The notes: generated from the letters alone by a model not told the origin. A DNA stretch of 48,767 bases from Longimicrobiales bacterium (GCA_035461765.1 DATHUY010000169.1:1-48767), one strand, 5' to 3'; positions 7,963 to 16,579 are shown, counted from the stretch's first letter. Numbers and translations are program-made.

Positions 7963-8892
7963 GTGCAGCAGGAAATGAATCGCAGTCGTCGTTTCGTGAA
8001 CCCGGCCCTTTTCGTTGTGTTGTCCATGCTCATCGGGGCATGTGCAGGCGCACCGCCGCAGACACCGGTCGCAGAGCCGGCTGGCATCGCCGCGGCCCCG
8101 GGTCGGTGCATCGACGCGATGCCCGACACCGACCGGGACGGGCTGGCCGACCCGTGTGAGCTAGCCCTGAGCCAGGCGTTCGCGCCGCTGCTCATGATGC
8201 ACTCGACGCGCTGTACGCTGCCCGCGCCCGGATCATCGCAGCGCATTGCGGGCGGCTACTTCCACGCGGCACAGCCCGCGCACGGAGTCGTGCGGCTCGT
8301 CTACATGCCGGCATATTACCGCGACTGCGGCTGGACCGGCGTCAAATGCGTGCTGGTGGAGTGCGCCGGACATGCGGGGGACTCGGAGCTGATCGTGGTC
8401 GACGTTCGCCGGAATCAGAACGGCGCATGGTACACGGACGCGATCTTCCTGTCCGCCCACTGCTTCGGCCGGTCCGAGGGCGGCTGTCGCTGGTATCGGG
8501 GTGCCGATCTCGATCGGTTCGAATGGGTCGACGACCTGGAGCGTGGTGCTCCCGTGGTATGGGTCTCGGACGGTCGTAACGCAAATTATCCGTCGTACGC
8601 CGCATGCGAGCGGGGTCACTGGAGGATGGACAGCTGCGCGCGCGATCCCACACCCTATCGCTTTCCAGTCATCGCCGGCCGCGACATAGGGAGCCGCGTC
8701 GTGCCGCTCGTTGACGGCGAGTATCCGGCTGGTTGTGTCAGCGGCAGCTTCGTGGAACCCGCGGACGGGCTGGTCGTGGCGCCCGGTGATGTGGAGTGCT
8801 TCTGGACCACGGCGTCGGATTTCGGCGGCTGGCAGGGAGGTGCTGCGGGAGCGACCGCGTACGGCGAGTATCTCGATCGACTGGGTCTGTGA
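7963..8892 (+). CDS. Lipoprotein with a Vps62-like C-terminal region (tentative)
   Basis: A 309-residue protein. The GTG at 7963 is used here; an ATG at 7975 (MNRSRRFVNPALF) is also possible, and both give the lipobox MLIGAC. A DTDRDGLADPCE segment near residue 55 looks like a single calcium-binding thrombospondin-type-3 loop. The remainder has repeated aromatic and Cys positions (RDCGWTGVKCVLVECAGHAGDSELI, WVSDGRNANYPSY), and the GRNANYPSY stretch recalls Vps62-related proteins. Eleven mature Cys suggest several disulphides. Function unknown. Confidence 0.65.
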   Translation: MQQEMNRSRRFVNPALFVVLSMLIGACAGAPPQTPVAEPAGIAAAPGRCIDAMPDTDRDGLADPCELALSQAFAPLLMMHSTRCTLPAPGSSQRIAGGYFHAAQPAHGVVRLVYMPAYYRDCGWTGVKCVLVECAGHAGDSELIVVDVRRNQNGAWYTDAIFLSAHCFGRSEGGCRWYRGADLDRFEWVDDLERGAPVVWVSDGRNANYPSYAACERGHWRMDSCARDPTPYRFPVIAGRDIGSRVVPLVDGEYPAGCVSGSFVEPADGLVVAPGDVECFWTTASDFGGWQGGAAGATAYGEYLDRLGL

Positions 8893-8898
8893 GGGCAC

Positions 8899-9441
8899 GT
8901 GAGGATCGTCGGCGGAAAATGGGCGGATCGGTCCCTCGTCTCACCCGGCGGGCGCGTGCGGCCCACCGCGGAGGCGTTGCGCAGCGGCGTCATGGAGATG
9001 GTCGGCGATGAGCTGACGGGTGCGCGCGTGCTGGATCTGTTCGCGGGCACGGGCGCGCTCGGACTCGAGGCGTTGTCCCGCGGCGCCCGATACTGTGATT
9101 TCGTGGAGAACGGGCCCGCCGCACTGCACTCGCTCAAGGCGAACGTCGCGGCGCTGCGCGTACGGGAGAAATCGCGGATCTACGATCGCGACGCGATACC
9201 GTTCGTGGAGCGGCTCACTGCGGACCGTTACGACATCACGTTCGCCGATCCACCCTATGGCTCACGCAAGCTCGATCGCGTGGTCAGGTACTGGCAGCAC
9301 GTCCCGTTCACGACGCTTCTCGTCCTCGAGCATGCGCCCGATCATGAGGGCATACCGAACGGGACGCGGCGCCGGTTCGGCGATTCCGTCGTCACGATCC
9401 TGCGTGCGCGGAAGCGACCGGCGAAGGCATCGGATAGCTGA
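8899..9441 (+). CDS. rsmD: 16S rRNA (guanine-N2)-methyltransferase RsmD family
   Basis: A 180-residue protein with a GTG start 6 bp after the upstream gene. It opens with MRIVGGKWADRSL, the RsmD-type N-terminus (RIIGGxxRGRxL), followed by RVRPTAEALRSGVM. SAM motif I is VLDLFAGTGALGLEALSRGA and the catalytic DPPY appears in ITFADPPYGSRKLD. RsmD methylates G966 of 16S rRNA in the assembled 30S subunit. Length is normal. The final base of its stop is the A of the next ATG, so the two genes are tightly linked. Confidence 0.92.
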   Translation: MRIVGGKWADRSLVSPGGRVRPTAEALRSGVMEMVGDELTGARVLDLFAGTGALGLEALSRGARYCDFVENGPAALHSLKANVAALRVREKSRIYDRDAIPFVERLTADRYDITFADPPYGSRKLDRVVRYWQHVPFTTLLVLEHAPDHEGIPNGTRRRFGDSVVTILRARKRPAKASDS

Positions 9442-10277
9442 TGCACACCCGGATCGCACGGCATGGTGACGCGCAGACGTTCCTGAAGCGGGGCGGACCG
9501 TGGCTGCTGCATACGGAGATCGAGCACACGCTCATCCTGGGCCTCGCCGGCCGCAGCGATCTGCCGGCTGAAGACCTTTACGTCGCTACCGTCGAGGAGG
9601 ACGGGGCCGTCGTCGGCTGCGCGCTGCGCACACCGCCGCGCAAGCTCCTGCTCAGTCGCATACCGCCCGGCGCAGTAGACGCACTCGTCGTAGATGTGTC
9701 AGCCTGCTACGATCAGCTGCCGGCCGTGTTCGGGCCGCCGGCCGCGGCGCGCGAGTTTGCGCGGCAGTGGTGCGATCGACATGGTTGCAGCGCGCGCGAT
9801 GGCATGGCGCACCGCCTTTATTCGCTCGAACGTGTGGTGACCCCCGACAGCGCGCCGGGCGGTACACTGCGTTTCGCGACCGCGGCGGATGTCGGGCTCG
9901 TGGCCGCGTGGGTCGCGTGCTTCGCGGCGGAAGCCGACACCGAGGCGACCACCACGCGGGAATTCATCGCCGCGCGGGTCGCTGCAGGGGACATGGCACT
10001 CTGGTGTGACCCCGAGCCGCGTACGCTCGCCGGCTGTTCGGGCCGCTCACCGAACGGTGTTCGCATCGGCTATGTGTACACCCCGCCCGAGTGGCGCGGC
10101 CGCGGATACGCTACCGCGTGCGTCGCAGCGCTGAGTACGTATTCGCTCGAGCACGGCGCCAGGTTCTGCTGCCTGTACACGGACCTGGCGAACCCGGTCT
10201 CCAACAGGATCTATCAGCGCATCGGCTACACCCCGGTCGCGGACGCGATCAACATCGAGTTCACGGCCGCAGGGTGA
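9441..10277 (+). CDS. GNAT-family N-acetyltransferase
   Basis: A 278-residue protein whose ATG overlaps the rsmD stop by one base. The C-terminal GNAT domain (from about residue 145) contains RIGYVYTPPEWRGRGYATAC, where RGRGYA is the acetyl-CoA pyrophosphate loop, and NPVSNRIYQRIGYTPVADAI, the usual final strand-helix. The N-terminal half (FLKRGGPWLLHTEIEHTLIL) matches the double-GNAT layout of two-domain acetyltransferases, with a degenerate first domain. Substrate unknown. Confidence 0.85.
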   Translation: MHTRIARHGDAQTFLKRGGPWLLHTEIEHTLILGLAGRSDLPAEDLYVATVEEDGAVVGCALRTPPRKLLLSRIPPGAVDALVVDVSACYDQLPAVFGPPAAAREFARQWCDRHGCSARDGMAHRLYSLERVVTPDSAPGGTLRFATAADVGLVAAWVACFAAEADTEATTTREFIAARVAAGDMALWCDPEPRTLAGCSGRSPNGVRIGYVYTPPEWRGRGYATACVAALSTYSLEHGARFCCLYTDLANPVSNRIYQRIGYTPVADAINIEFTAAG

Positions 10278-10353
10278 CACGGGCGGTACGGCCTGCCGGA
10301 CGGAATCTTGCAGTCGACGGCCTCTCACCCCGATCCTCAAGATGGAGTCAGTC

Positions 10354-10779
10354 ATGGCGTCAGCAAAGTCAGGAGACACGGTCCGTGTCCACTACACCGG
10401 CAAGCTCGAGGATGGCAGTGTCTTCGACAGCTCTGACGGGCGCGATCCACTCGAGTTCACGGTCGGCTCCGGCCAGGTCATTCCCGGCTTCGACCAGGCT
10501 GTAGCCGGGATGAGTCCGGGCGAGGAGCGGGAGGTCAAGATTCCGGCGGCAGAGGCGTATGGCGATCGGAAGGATGATCTCGTCATCGTCGTGGAGAGGT
10601 CACAGCTCCCACCGGATATCGATCCCGACGTCGGCCAGCAGCTGCAGCTGAGCCAGGAGGGTCGTGCATTCGTCGTGACGGTCGCTGATGTGAACGAGCA
10701 GAACATCACGCTCGATGCGAATCACCCACTCGCGGGCGAGGACCTGACGTTCGAGCTGCAGCTGGTGGAAATCGGCTGA
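10354..10779 (+). CDS. FKBP-type peptidyl-prolyl cis-trans isomerase (SlyD/SlpA-like)
   Basis: I chose ATG 10354 (MASAKSGDTVRVHYTGKLED) because GGAG sits about 6 nt upstream; ATG 10342 adds four residues. The 141-residue product has the split FKBP domain (VHYTGKLEDGSVFDSSDGRD, VIPGFDQAVAGMSPGEEREV, PAAEAYG) with an insert-in-flap chaperone domain (residues about 70-125: LVIVVERSQLPPDI to TLDANHPLAGEDLTFEL). This is the SlyD/SlpA architecture, without SlyD's His-rich metal-binding tail. It is a cytosolic folding catalyst. Confidence 0.92.
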   Translation: MASAKSGDTVRVHYTGKLEDGSVFDSSDGRDPLEFTVGSGQVIPGFDQAVAGMSPGEEREVKIPAAEAYGDRKDDLVIVVERSQLPPDIDPDVGQQLQLSQEGRAFVVTVADVNEQNITLDANHPLAGEDLTFELQLVEIG

Positions 10780-10788
10780 CCGACTGAC

Positions 10789-10810
10789 GGGCGGCGCAGA
10801 CGCGCCGCCC
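10789..10810 (+). terminator. Perfect GC hairpin after the FKBP gene
   Basis: GGGCGGCGC (10789-10797) and GCGCCGCCC (10802-10810) form a perfect 9-bp stem with a 4-nt AGAC loop, 9 nt after the FKBP stop. The T-rich stretch CTTCCTTTC comes about 10 nt later instead of immediately, so it is not a textbook intrinsic terminator. Confidence 0.6.
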
Positions 10811-10839
10811 GGGCCGCACCGCTTCCTTTCGGAGGCAGT

Positions 10840-11748
10840 ATGTCTGGAACTAACTCGGGATCGGGATCGGGTTCTGGAAGTTGTACCCGATCCCCATCCC
10901 GGACACGCTCCCGCTCCCGCTCGCGAGCTCGTATAAAGGAACACGCGACCCGTGGTGCGCTGGCTTTGGGGCTGAACAGCCGGATCGCGCTGCTCGCCAG
11001 CATACTGCTCGCGAGCAGTGCGCCGGCCGCAGCGCAGCTCGTGTCCGGCAAGGTCGTGGAGGAAGGGTCCGAACGGCCCGTCGGAGGAGCGATGATCGAG
11101 CTGGTGGACACGACGGGGCTGCGCCGCGGCAGCGTTGTCGCGGACACGACGGGCTCATTCCGCATCATGGTGCCGCAACCCGGCGCGTACCGGCTGCGCG
11201 TCTCGCACATCGCCTACAGGACCACGGAGACGGCGATGATCGATGCGGCGCTTGGCATGCACATCGAGCTGGAGCTCCGCGTGAGCCCCACCGCGGTCGC
11301 ACTGGAGCCGCTGCGCGTCGTGGGTCGATCCGCGTTCAATGCCGGCTGGCTCCAGGAGTATTACGACCGCGCGATGATGACCCGCCGGTCCGGCATGGGC
11401 CGCGTGTTCTTCCGCGACGAGGTCCAGCGCGCGAACATGCCGGCCGTCTCATCCTTCCTCATTCACCTGCTGCCGCGCGGCGGCTGCCGTCCGACCCTTT
11501 TCGTCGACGGCCTCGAGGTGCAGGACGAACGTCACCTGAACGCCGTGCTCCAGCCGGACGCTCTGGAAGGCGTGGAGCTGTATAACAACCAGACCTTTCT
11601 TCCGCCTCGCTATGCGAATCGGGGATTCTGCGCGATCGCCCTGTTCTGGACCCGCCGCGACCTCGAGGGCGCGCGGCCGTTCACATGGCGGCGCGCACTC
11701 ACGGCCGGAGGCATACTGGCCGGTCTCTTCCTGCTCCTCCAGATGTAG
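10840..11748 (+). CDS. Exported carboxypeptidase-regulatory-like/plug-type protein with unusual N-terminal repeat
   Basis: A 302-residue protein. ATG 10840 has a strong GGAGG 4 nt upstream, but the first 35 or so residues are GSGSGSGS then RSRSRSRSR, encoded by a hairpin repeat. The real signal peptide follows (LNSRIALLASILLASSAPAA, AQ cleavage). The mature protein begins with a carboxypeptidase-regulatory-like domain (LVSGKVVEEGSERPVGGAMI, GSFRIMVPQPGAYRLRVSHI), then a region resembling a TonB-receptor plug (FLIHLLPRGGCRPTLFVDGL, LEGVELYNNQTFLPPRY) and a C-terminal membrane helix. This layout is common in Gemmatimonadota. A TTG at 10966 could start a protein without the repeat, but has no ribosome site. 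Confidence 0.8.
   Translation: MSGTNSGSGSGSGSCTRSPSRTRSRSRSRARIKEHATRGALALGLNSRIALLASILLASSAPAAAQLVSGKVVEEGSERPVGGAMIELVDTTGLRRGSVVADTTGSFRIMVPQPGAYRLRVSHIAYRTTETAMIDAALGMHIELELRVSPTAVALEPLRVVGRSAFNAGWLQEYYDRAMMTRRSGMGRVFFRDEVQRANMPAVSSFLIHLLPRGGCRPTLFVDGLEVQDERHLNAVLQPDALEGVELYNNQTFLPPRYANRGFCAIALFWTRRDLEGARPFTWRRALTAGGILAGLFLLLQM
10856..10901. repeat. Imperfect palindromic (REP-like) element inside the 5' end of a gene
   Basis: GGGATCGGGATCGGGT (10857-10872) pairs with ACCCGATCCCCATCCC (10885-10900) with one C-C mismatch, extended by C10856-G10901, around a 12-nt loop. It is followed by tandem CTCCCG units (10908-10920). It is read in frame as Gly-Ser then Arg-Ser dipeptides. The composition looks like an interspersed intergenic repeat that has landed between start codon and signal peptide. 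Confidence 0.7.
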
Positions 11749-11751
11749 CGC

Positions 11752-12096
11752 ATGGCATTCGATCCGTCTGCTCCGCTGACGCGGCGCCCGCCGGCGGAGC
11801 TGGTGCTGCCACACGTGTGGCGCGGCGCCGTGCTGTGGGCGCTCGCGCGTGCCTGCCTGTGGGCCATGATGCTGATTCCTCCCGGCGCCGGCTTCCCTCC
11901 AACGACCACGATCACTGTTTCGCCCATGGCCATCGCGCTCATCATTCTCGCGACCGGTATGCTGGCGCACGTGGACGCGCGCATGATGCGCGAGCCACTG
12001 TTCCATGCGCTGCTGGGCATACCGCGCTGGCTGCCTGGCGCTGCGGCGGCGGTGACGGCGGTGATCATGGAGATCACACTGGAGTTGCTGCTGTGA
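11752..12096 (+). CDS. Small membrane protein of an ABC-type cluster
   Basis: A 114-residue protein, ATG three bases after the upstream stop, with three hydrophobic segments (GAVLWALARACLWAMMLI, SPMAIALIILATGMLAHV, AAAVTAVIMEITLELLL). No family recognised. Its stop overlaps the GTG of the ABC ATPase gene (GTGA), so expression is coupled. It is too small to be a normal ABC permease but could be a membrane partner of the ATPase. Confidence 0.65.
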   Translation: MAFDPSAPLTRRPPAELVLPHVWRGAVLWALARACLWAMMLIPPGAGFPPTTTITVSPMAIALIILATGMLAHVDARMMREPLFHALLGIPRWLPGAAAAVTAVIMEITLELLL

Positions 12097-12839
12097 GCGG
12101 CGCGATTCTCAGTGTGGAATGTGTGAGCCGGAGTTTTGGCGGGCGGCGCGTGCTCACGTCTGCGTCGCTGCACGCCGTGGCGGGCCGCATCACGGCACTG
12201 CTCGGCCGCAACGGCAGCGGCAAGAGCACTCTGATGCGCATCGCCGCCGGTGTGATCCCGGCGGACCAGGGCGTCGTTCGTTTCCTGGGTAAGCTGGAGA
12301 TGCGTCCCGCCATTCACCGGCTGGCGCGTGCCGGAATGTTCTTCCTGCCCGAACGCGATCTGCTCACCCGGAACCTGCGCGTGGAGCAGCATCTCGCGCT
12401 GATGGCGCGGCGGTGCGGCGCGCCCGCGCGTGCGCGAGAGGTTGCGGCGGAGTTGAAACTCACCGAATGTGCAGGGTCATTTGCGCATGAGCTGTCGGGC
12501 GGTGAGCGGCGACGTGCGGAGCTTGCGCTCGTCGAAATACGCGAACCCGCGTGTCTGCTGGCCGACGAGCCGTTCATGGGCATCTCACCGCACGATGCGG
12601 AGGTCATGGCGGACAGGCTGCGGCGGCTCGCGGCGCGCGGCTGTGCGATCGTCGTGTCGGGACACGAGGTCCCGACACTCCTCGCGCTCGCCGATGATGT
12701 CGTGTGGGTGACATCGGGGACGACGCACAACCTCGGCTCGCGCGCCGAAGCAGAGCAGCACTGGCAGTTCAGCCGGGAATACCTGGGCGTGTGGAACCGG
12801 ACGGGCAATGAAGCAGCAGGAAGGCGGGATGCACGGTAA
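12093..12839 (+). CDS. ABC transporter ATP-binding protein (LivF/LptB-like)
   Basis: The start is GTG 12093, overlapping the previous stop; 248 residues. Walker A is GRNGSGKST (residues 38-46), the signature is LSGGERRR, Walker B runs into CLLADEPF (catalytic Glu present) and the switch His is in VVSGHEVP. The Q-loop region reads MFFLPERDLLTRNLRVEQ. The order and short length match the branched-chain amino acid/LptB-type ATPase class. No ABC permease is adjacent; only small membrane proteins flank it. The 3' end overlaps the next gene by 11 bp. Confidence 0.9.
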   Translation: MSGAILSVECVSRSFGGRRVLTSASLHAVAGRITALLGRNGSGKSTLMRIAAGVIPADQGVVRFLGKLEMRPAIHRLARAGMFFLPERDLLTRNLRVEQHLALMARRCGAPARAREVAAELKLTECAGSFAHELSGGERRRAELALVEIREPACLLADEPFMGISPHDAEVMADRLRRLAARGCAIVVSGHEVPTLLALADDVVWVTSGTTHNLGSRAEAEQHWQFSREYLGVWNRTGNEAAGRRDAR

Positions 12840-13251
12840 GCTGCCATGGGCAGAGATCATCGTGACGGCGGTGGCCATCGGCCTCGGCGCGATCGTCTAC
12901 CTCTATGCACACAAGGATGAAGGTGCACTCGAGGAGTCCAAGGAACGCGGCGCCGTGCTCGTCGCGGCGCTCGATTCCTACCGGCAGGAGCACGGTACCT
13001 ATCCCGCGGCGCTCGATGATCTGGTGCCTGAGTTCGTCGCGGTCGTCGAGCCGCCCACCTGGGGGCTCGCCCGCTGGCGTTATCGCCGGTACACGCCGGA
13101 TGATGTGGCCGCTCCGGCCGCGGCGGCGGCGTCCGATACATCCGACGCTGCCGGGACCGTTTTCTTCCAGCTGTCGGTTGCAGCGGATGAGAGCGGGTAT
13201 CCGGTGCTGTACTACGATCTGCCCGCGCAGAGGTGGGTGTTGAACAACTAG
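12829..13251 (+). CDS. Membrane-anchored pseudopilin-like protein
   Basis: ATG 12829 is chosen because AGGAAGG lies 5 nt upstream; ATG 12808 is an alternative. The product is 140 residues: a short cytosolic lead, one membrane helix (EIIVTAVAIGLGAIVYLYA), then a globular periplasmic part whose ALDSYRQEHGTYPAALDDLV pattern is that of GspG-type pseudopilins. It lacks a prepilin peptidase GFTLIE site, so it is probably a non-cleaved relative. An Ala-rich linker (AAPAAAAASDTSDAAG) precedes the last strands. Confidence 0.68.
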   Translation: MHGKLPWAEIIVTAVAIGLGAIVYLYAHKDEGALEESKERGAVLVAALDSYRQEHGTYPAALDDLVPEFVAVVEPPTWGLARWRYRRYTPDDVAAPAAAAASDTSDAAGTVFFQLSVAADESGYPVLYYDLPAQRWVLNN

Positions 13252-13396
13252 ACGCAGTCATGGGGCACGGCCTGCGGTCGCGCCATTCCTGGCCGGGACG
13301 CTTCGCGCGCACAGCCGGATCGATACGACGCGGCCACGCGCACGCACTCGCGCACGGGCATGGGTACAACGGGATGAACGGAGCGACAGGAGCTGG

Positions 13397-13666
13397 ATGC
13401 AGAGCAACAGCATAATCGGCATATTCCTCTTCATCACCGCGCTCGTCATCCTGATCCCGGTCCTGCTTCAGCTTCGCGATGGCCGGTTCCACTGGCGTGA
13501 GGTCTGGGGGATGTTCGTACTGGTGGCGGGCTTCATGGCGGTGGGCGCGGCGTATATGTTCTTCGCCGGGCAGGAGCAGCGCTGGTTGTCGCTGCTCGGG
13601 CTCGGCGCCGTACTGTTCGGGCTGCTCGTGCAGCACAAGCGGCGCGAACCGATGGACCACAGGTGA
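13397..13666 (+). CDS. Small three-helix membrane protein
   Basis: An 89-residue protein with an ACAGGAG ribosome site upstream of ATG 13397. Three membrane segments are visible (IGIFLFITALVILIPVLLQL, MFVLVAGFMAVGAAYMFF, WLSLLGLGAVLFGLLV) with a basic C-terminus (QHKRREPMDHR). No family recognised. The 145 bp before it contain no gene I can support. Confidence 0.62.
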   Translation: MQSNSIIGIFLFITALVILIPVLLQLRDGRFHWREVWGMFVLVAGFMAVGAAYMFFAGQEQRWLSLLGLGAVLFGLLVQHKRREPMDHR

Positions 13667-13731
13667 CACCCATCGCCTCGCGAGCGACGCGCGGGTGATT
13701 GTGTGATCGAGCGATGTGTAATGGAGGATAC

Positions 13732-15471
13732 ATGACCACACTGGTGACACACCGGAAGCGCAGGGCACTGTCGCTGCTTTTCGCGTCGGCCCTGGCGACC
13801 ATCTCCTGCTCGCCCGCCGTAGGTGGCGCGGACGGGAGGGCTGGCGTCGATCGCGATGCACGTACGACGAGCGCGATGGTCGTCTCCGCGAACCAGATCG
13901 CGAGCGACGTGGGCGCGGAAGTGCTGCGCAACGGTGGGAATGCAATCGATGCCGCCATTGCGACCGGCTTCGCTCTCGCCGTCGTTCACCCGACGGCCGG
14001 CAACATCGGTGGTGGCGGATTCATGGTGATCCGGTTCCCGGATGGGCGGACCACCGCGCTCGACTTCCGCGAGAAGGCGCCGCTGCGCGCGCATGCCGAG
14101 ATGTTCGTGGATCCTGCGACGGGCGAGTACTCCTCGCGCATCCATCACAGGAGCCACCTCGCCGTCGGCGTGCCCGGCACGGTCGCCGGGTTCGATTATG
14201 CGCACCGCAAGTACGGGAGCGCCGACTGGTCATCGCTCGTGCAGCCGGCCGTCGAGCTTGCGGCCGACGGGTTCCCGCTGTCGGAGAATCTCTCCCGTTC
14301 GTTCGCGAACGTGCTGGAATCGATGCAGGACTACCCCGCGAGCGTCGCGGCGTTCTCGAACGACGGTACGCCGTATCCCGAAGGCCACGTGTGGCGGCAA
14401 CCGGATCTCGCGCGCACACTCGAACGCATCCGCGCGGAGCGCCGTGACGGCTTCTATGCGGGCGAGACTGCGCGCCTCCTTGCGGCGGAGATGGAGCGGG
14501 GCGGCGGGATGATCACGATAGAGGATCTGGCGCGTTACGAGCCGCGCGAGATGACGCCGGTGACCGGCACGTATCGCGGGTATGACATCATCAGCATGGC
14601 GCCGCCGAGCAGTGGCGGCATCGCGATGGTGGAGATGCTCAACATCCTGGAGGCGTACGACCTCAGGAGCATGGGCCACAACACTGCGCCCTACATCCAC
14701 CATCTTGCGGAGGCGATGCGGCGTGCGTACCGGGATCGCGCGCAGTACGTCGCGGACCCGGCGTTCGCCGATGTCCCCGTCGCGCGGCTGACGAGCAAGG
14801 AGCACGCGGCCAGCCTGCGCCGCGACATCGACCCGAACCGCGCGAGTGTGTCCGCACCCACCGACCTCGTGATGCCCACCGAGAGTGATCAGACCACACA
14901 CTACTCCGTCGTGGACGCCAGTGGACTGGCGGTGAGTGTCACGTATACGCTCGAGCAGGGCTATGGCTCGAAGATCGTCGTGCCCGGCGCCGGGTTCCTG
15001 CTGAACAACGAGATGGGCGACTTCAATGCCCGCCGCGGCCTGACGACGGAGTCCGGTCTCGTGGGCACCGAGCCCAACCTCGCCCGGCCCGAGCAGCGCA
15101 TGATCTCGAGCATGACGCCGACGATCCTCGCCCGCGACGGGCAGCTGGTTGCGGTGGTCGGCAGTCCGGGGGGCCGCACGATCATCAACACCGTCCTGCA
15201 GATGGTGCTGAACATCGTCGACCACCAGATGCCGATCGACCAGGCGGTCGCGGCAAAGCGCCTGCACCATCAGTGGCTGCCGGATCGCATCAGCATCGAG
15301 GCTGACGGCGCGACGGAAGCGACGATCGAGCAGCTGCGTGCGATGGGCCACGAGGTGCGCATGGGCGGCCGACAGGGCAGCGTGCACGCCATCATGATCG
15401 ATCCGCGCACCGGTCAGCGCATCGGCGCCGCCGATCCGCGCGACGCCGATTCCGGCAGCGCTGGATTCTGA
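13732..15471 (+). CDS. ggt: Gamma-glutamyltransferase (glutathione hydrolase)
   Basis: ATG 13732 has GGAGG 5 nt upstream; the upstream in-frame extension is unlikely. The 579-residue product starts with a signal sequence containing a possible but weak lipobox (LATISC). It carries the whole GGT family fold: MVVSANQIASDVGAEVLRNG, NIGGGGFMVIRFPDG, then the autoprocessing site with nucleophile Thr388 in QTTHYSVVD, and the substrate loop GFLLNNEMGDF. The enzyme self-cleaves into large and small subunits and hydrolyses gamma-glutamyl bonds in the periplasm. SMTPTILARDG and GSPGGRTIINTVLQ are also conserved. Confidence 0.95.
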   Translation: MTTLVTHRKRRALSLLFASALATISCSPAVGGADGRAGVDRDARTTSAMVVSANQIASDVGAEVLRNGGNAIDAAIATGFALAVVHPTAGNIGGGGFMVIRFPDGRTTALDFREKAPLRAHAEMFVDPATGEYSSRIHHRSHLAVGVPGTVAGFDYAHRKYGSADWSSLVQPAVELAADGFPLSENLSRSFANVLESMQDYPASVAAFSNDGTPYPEGHVWRQPDLARTLERIRAERRDGFYAGETARLLAAEMERGGGMITIEDLARYEPREMTPVTGTYRGYDIISMAPPSSGGIAMVEMLNILEAYDLRSMGHNTAPYIHHLAEAMRRAYRDRAQYVADPAFADVPVARLTSKEHAASLRRDIDPNRASVSAPTDLVMPTESDQTTHYSVVDASGLAVSVTYTLEQGYGSKIVVPGAGFLLNNEMGDFNARRGLTTESGLVGTEPNLARPEQRMISSMTPTILARDGQLVAVVGSPGGRTIINTVLQMVLNIVDHQMPIDQAVAAKRLHHQWLPDRISIEADGATEATIEQLRAMGHEVRMGGRQGSVHAIMIDPRTGQRIGAADPRDADSGSAGF

Positions 15472-15559
15472 GCGGGCTGGCGAGCCCCGGCGCTGCGTTG
15501 GGACCGCGGGCAACACGAGGCAGGCGCACCAGTCGACAGTGATCTGACAAGGGAGCAAC

Positions 15560-16501
15560 GTGGTGATATCGAGTTTGAAGTACTGTCTCGCGGTGACGGT
15601 GCTGGTGGCGGCGTGTGCGCCGTCGAACGCATCGCTGGACACCGCGCCTCTGGCGACCGCGGCCATCGACTCGGTCCGGCTGATGCACGACATCGGTGTG
15701 CTGGCGCACGACTCGATGGAAGGTCGGCTGGTCGGCACGCCGGGCAACGCCCGGGCCCGCGCGTTCATCGAGCGATCGTTCCGCGAACGCGGCCTCCAGC
15801 CGGCCGGCAGCAGCTCGTATCTGCACCCGTTCGACATACAGCGGGATGACGCAACGATCGAAGGTGTCAACATCATCGGGCAGGTGACGGGTACAGCGCA
15901 GCCGTCGCAGTACATCGTCGTCACCGCGCACTACGATCACGTCGGTGTCCGTGACGGCGAGATCTACAATGGTGCGGATGACAACGCATCGGGCACGGCC
16001 GCACTGCTCGCCCTGGCCGATTATTTCACGCGCAATCGACCGCGGCACACACTCATCTTCGCCGCGCTCGACGCGGAAGAGGGTGGTCTGCGCGGCGCGC
16101 GTGCGTTCGTGGAGAGTCCGCCGGTTCCGCTTCAGTCGATCGTGCTGAACATCAACATGGACATGGTAGGACGAAACGACGCCGGGGAGCTCTACGTCGC
16201 GGGCACCGCGCATTATCCGCAACTGCTGCCGTTCGTCGAAGAGGTCGCGCGAAACGCGGAGGTGACGCTGATTCCCGGCCATGACCGGCCGGGTGCGCGT
16301 CCGTCAGATGACTGGACTACCGCGTCCGATCACGCGGCGTTTCATCGCGCCGGGATTCCGTTTCTGTACTTCGGCGTGGAGGACCATCCCGACTACCATC
16401 GGCCGACGGATGAGATGAGCGGGATCCAGCCGGGATTCTACCCACGCGCCGTGCGGACGGTGCTGTCGGCAGTGCGGCTGCTGGATCGCGAGTACCGATG
16501 A
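15560..16501 (+). CDS. M28-family zinc metallopeptidase, lipoprotein
   Basis: A 313-residue protein with GTG start (GGGAG upstream; a second GTG follows in frame). The signal ends in a lipobox (VLVAAC). The two-zinc M28 site is complete: His and Asp in VTAHYDHVG and GADDNASG, the Glu pair in DAEEGG, Asp in NMDMVG and His in DYHRPTD. A segment typical of this family, LAHDSMEGRLVGTPGN, precedes it. It likely removes N-terminal residues from peptides in the periplasm or at the outer membrane, and may act with the upstream GGT in peptide salvage. Confidence 0.92.
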   Translation: MVISSLKYCLAVTVLVAACAPSNASLDTAPLATAAIDSVRLMHDIGVLAHDSMEGRLVGTPGNARARAFIERSFRERGLQPAGSSSYLHPFDIQRDDATIEGVNIIGQVTGTAQPSQYIVVTAHYDHVGVRDGEIYNGADDNASGTAALLALADYFTRNRPRHTLIFAALDAEEGGLRGARAFVESPPVPLQSIVLNINMDMVGRNDAGELYVAGTAHYPQLLPFVEEVARNAEVTLIPGHDRPGARPSDDWTTASDHAAFHRAGIPFLYFGVEDHPDYHRPTDEMSGIQPGFYPRAVRTVLSAVRLLDREYR

Positions 16502-16506
16502 AGACC

Positions 16507-16530
16507 CGGCTGCGGCCGTGGCCGCAGCCG
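16507..16530. terminator. Bidirectional hairpin between convergent genes
   Basis: CGGCTGCGGCC (16507-16517) and GGCCGCAGCCG (16520-16530) are perfect inverted repeats separated by only GT, immediately after the M28 peptidase stop and before the end of the minus-strand membrane gene. No T-run is present on either strand. Confidence 0.55.
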
Positions 16531-16579
16531 TATGGTAGTCTGCAGCCGTCGGCCGCATCCGTAACGTGGTCTATGGCCA

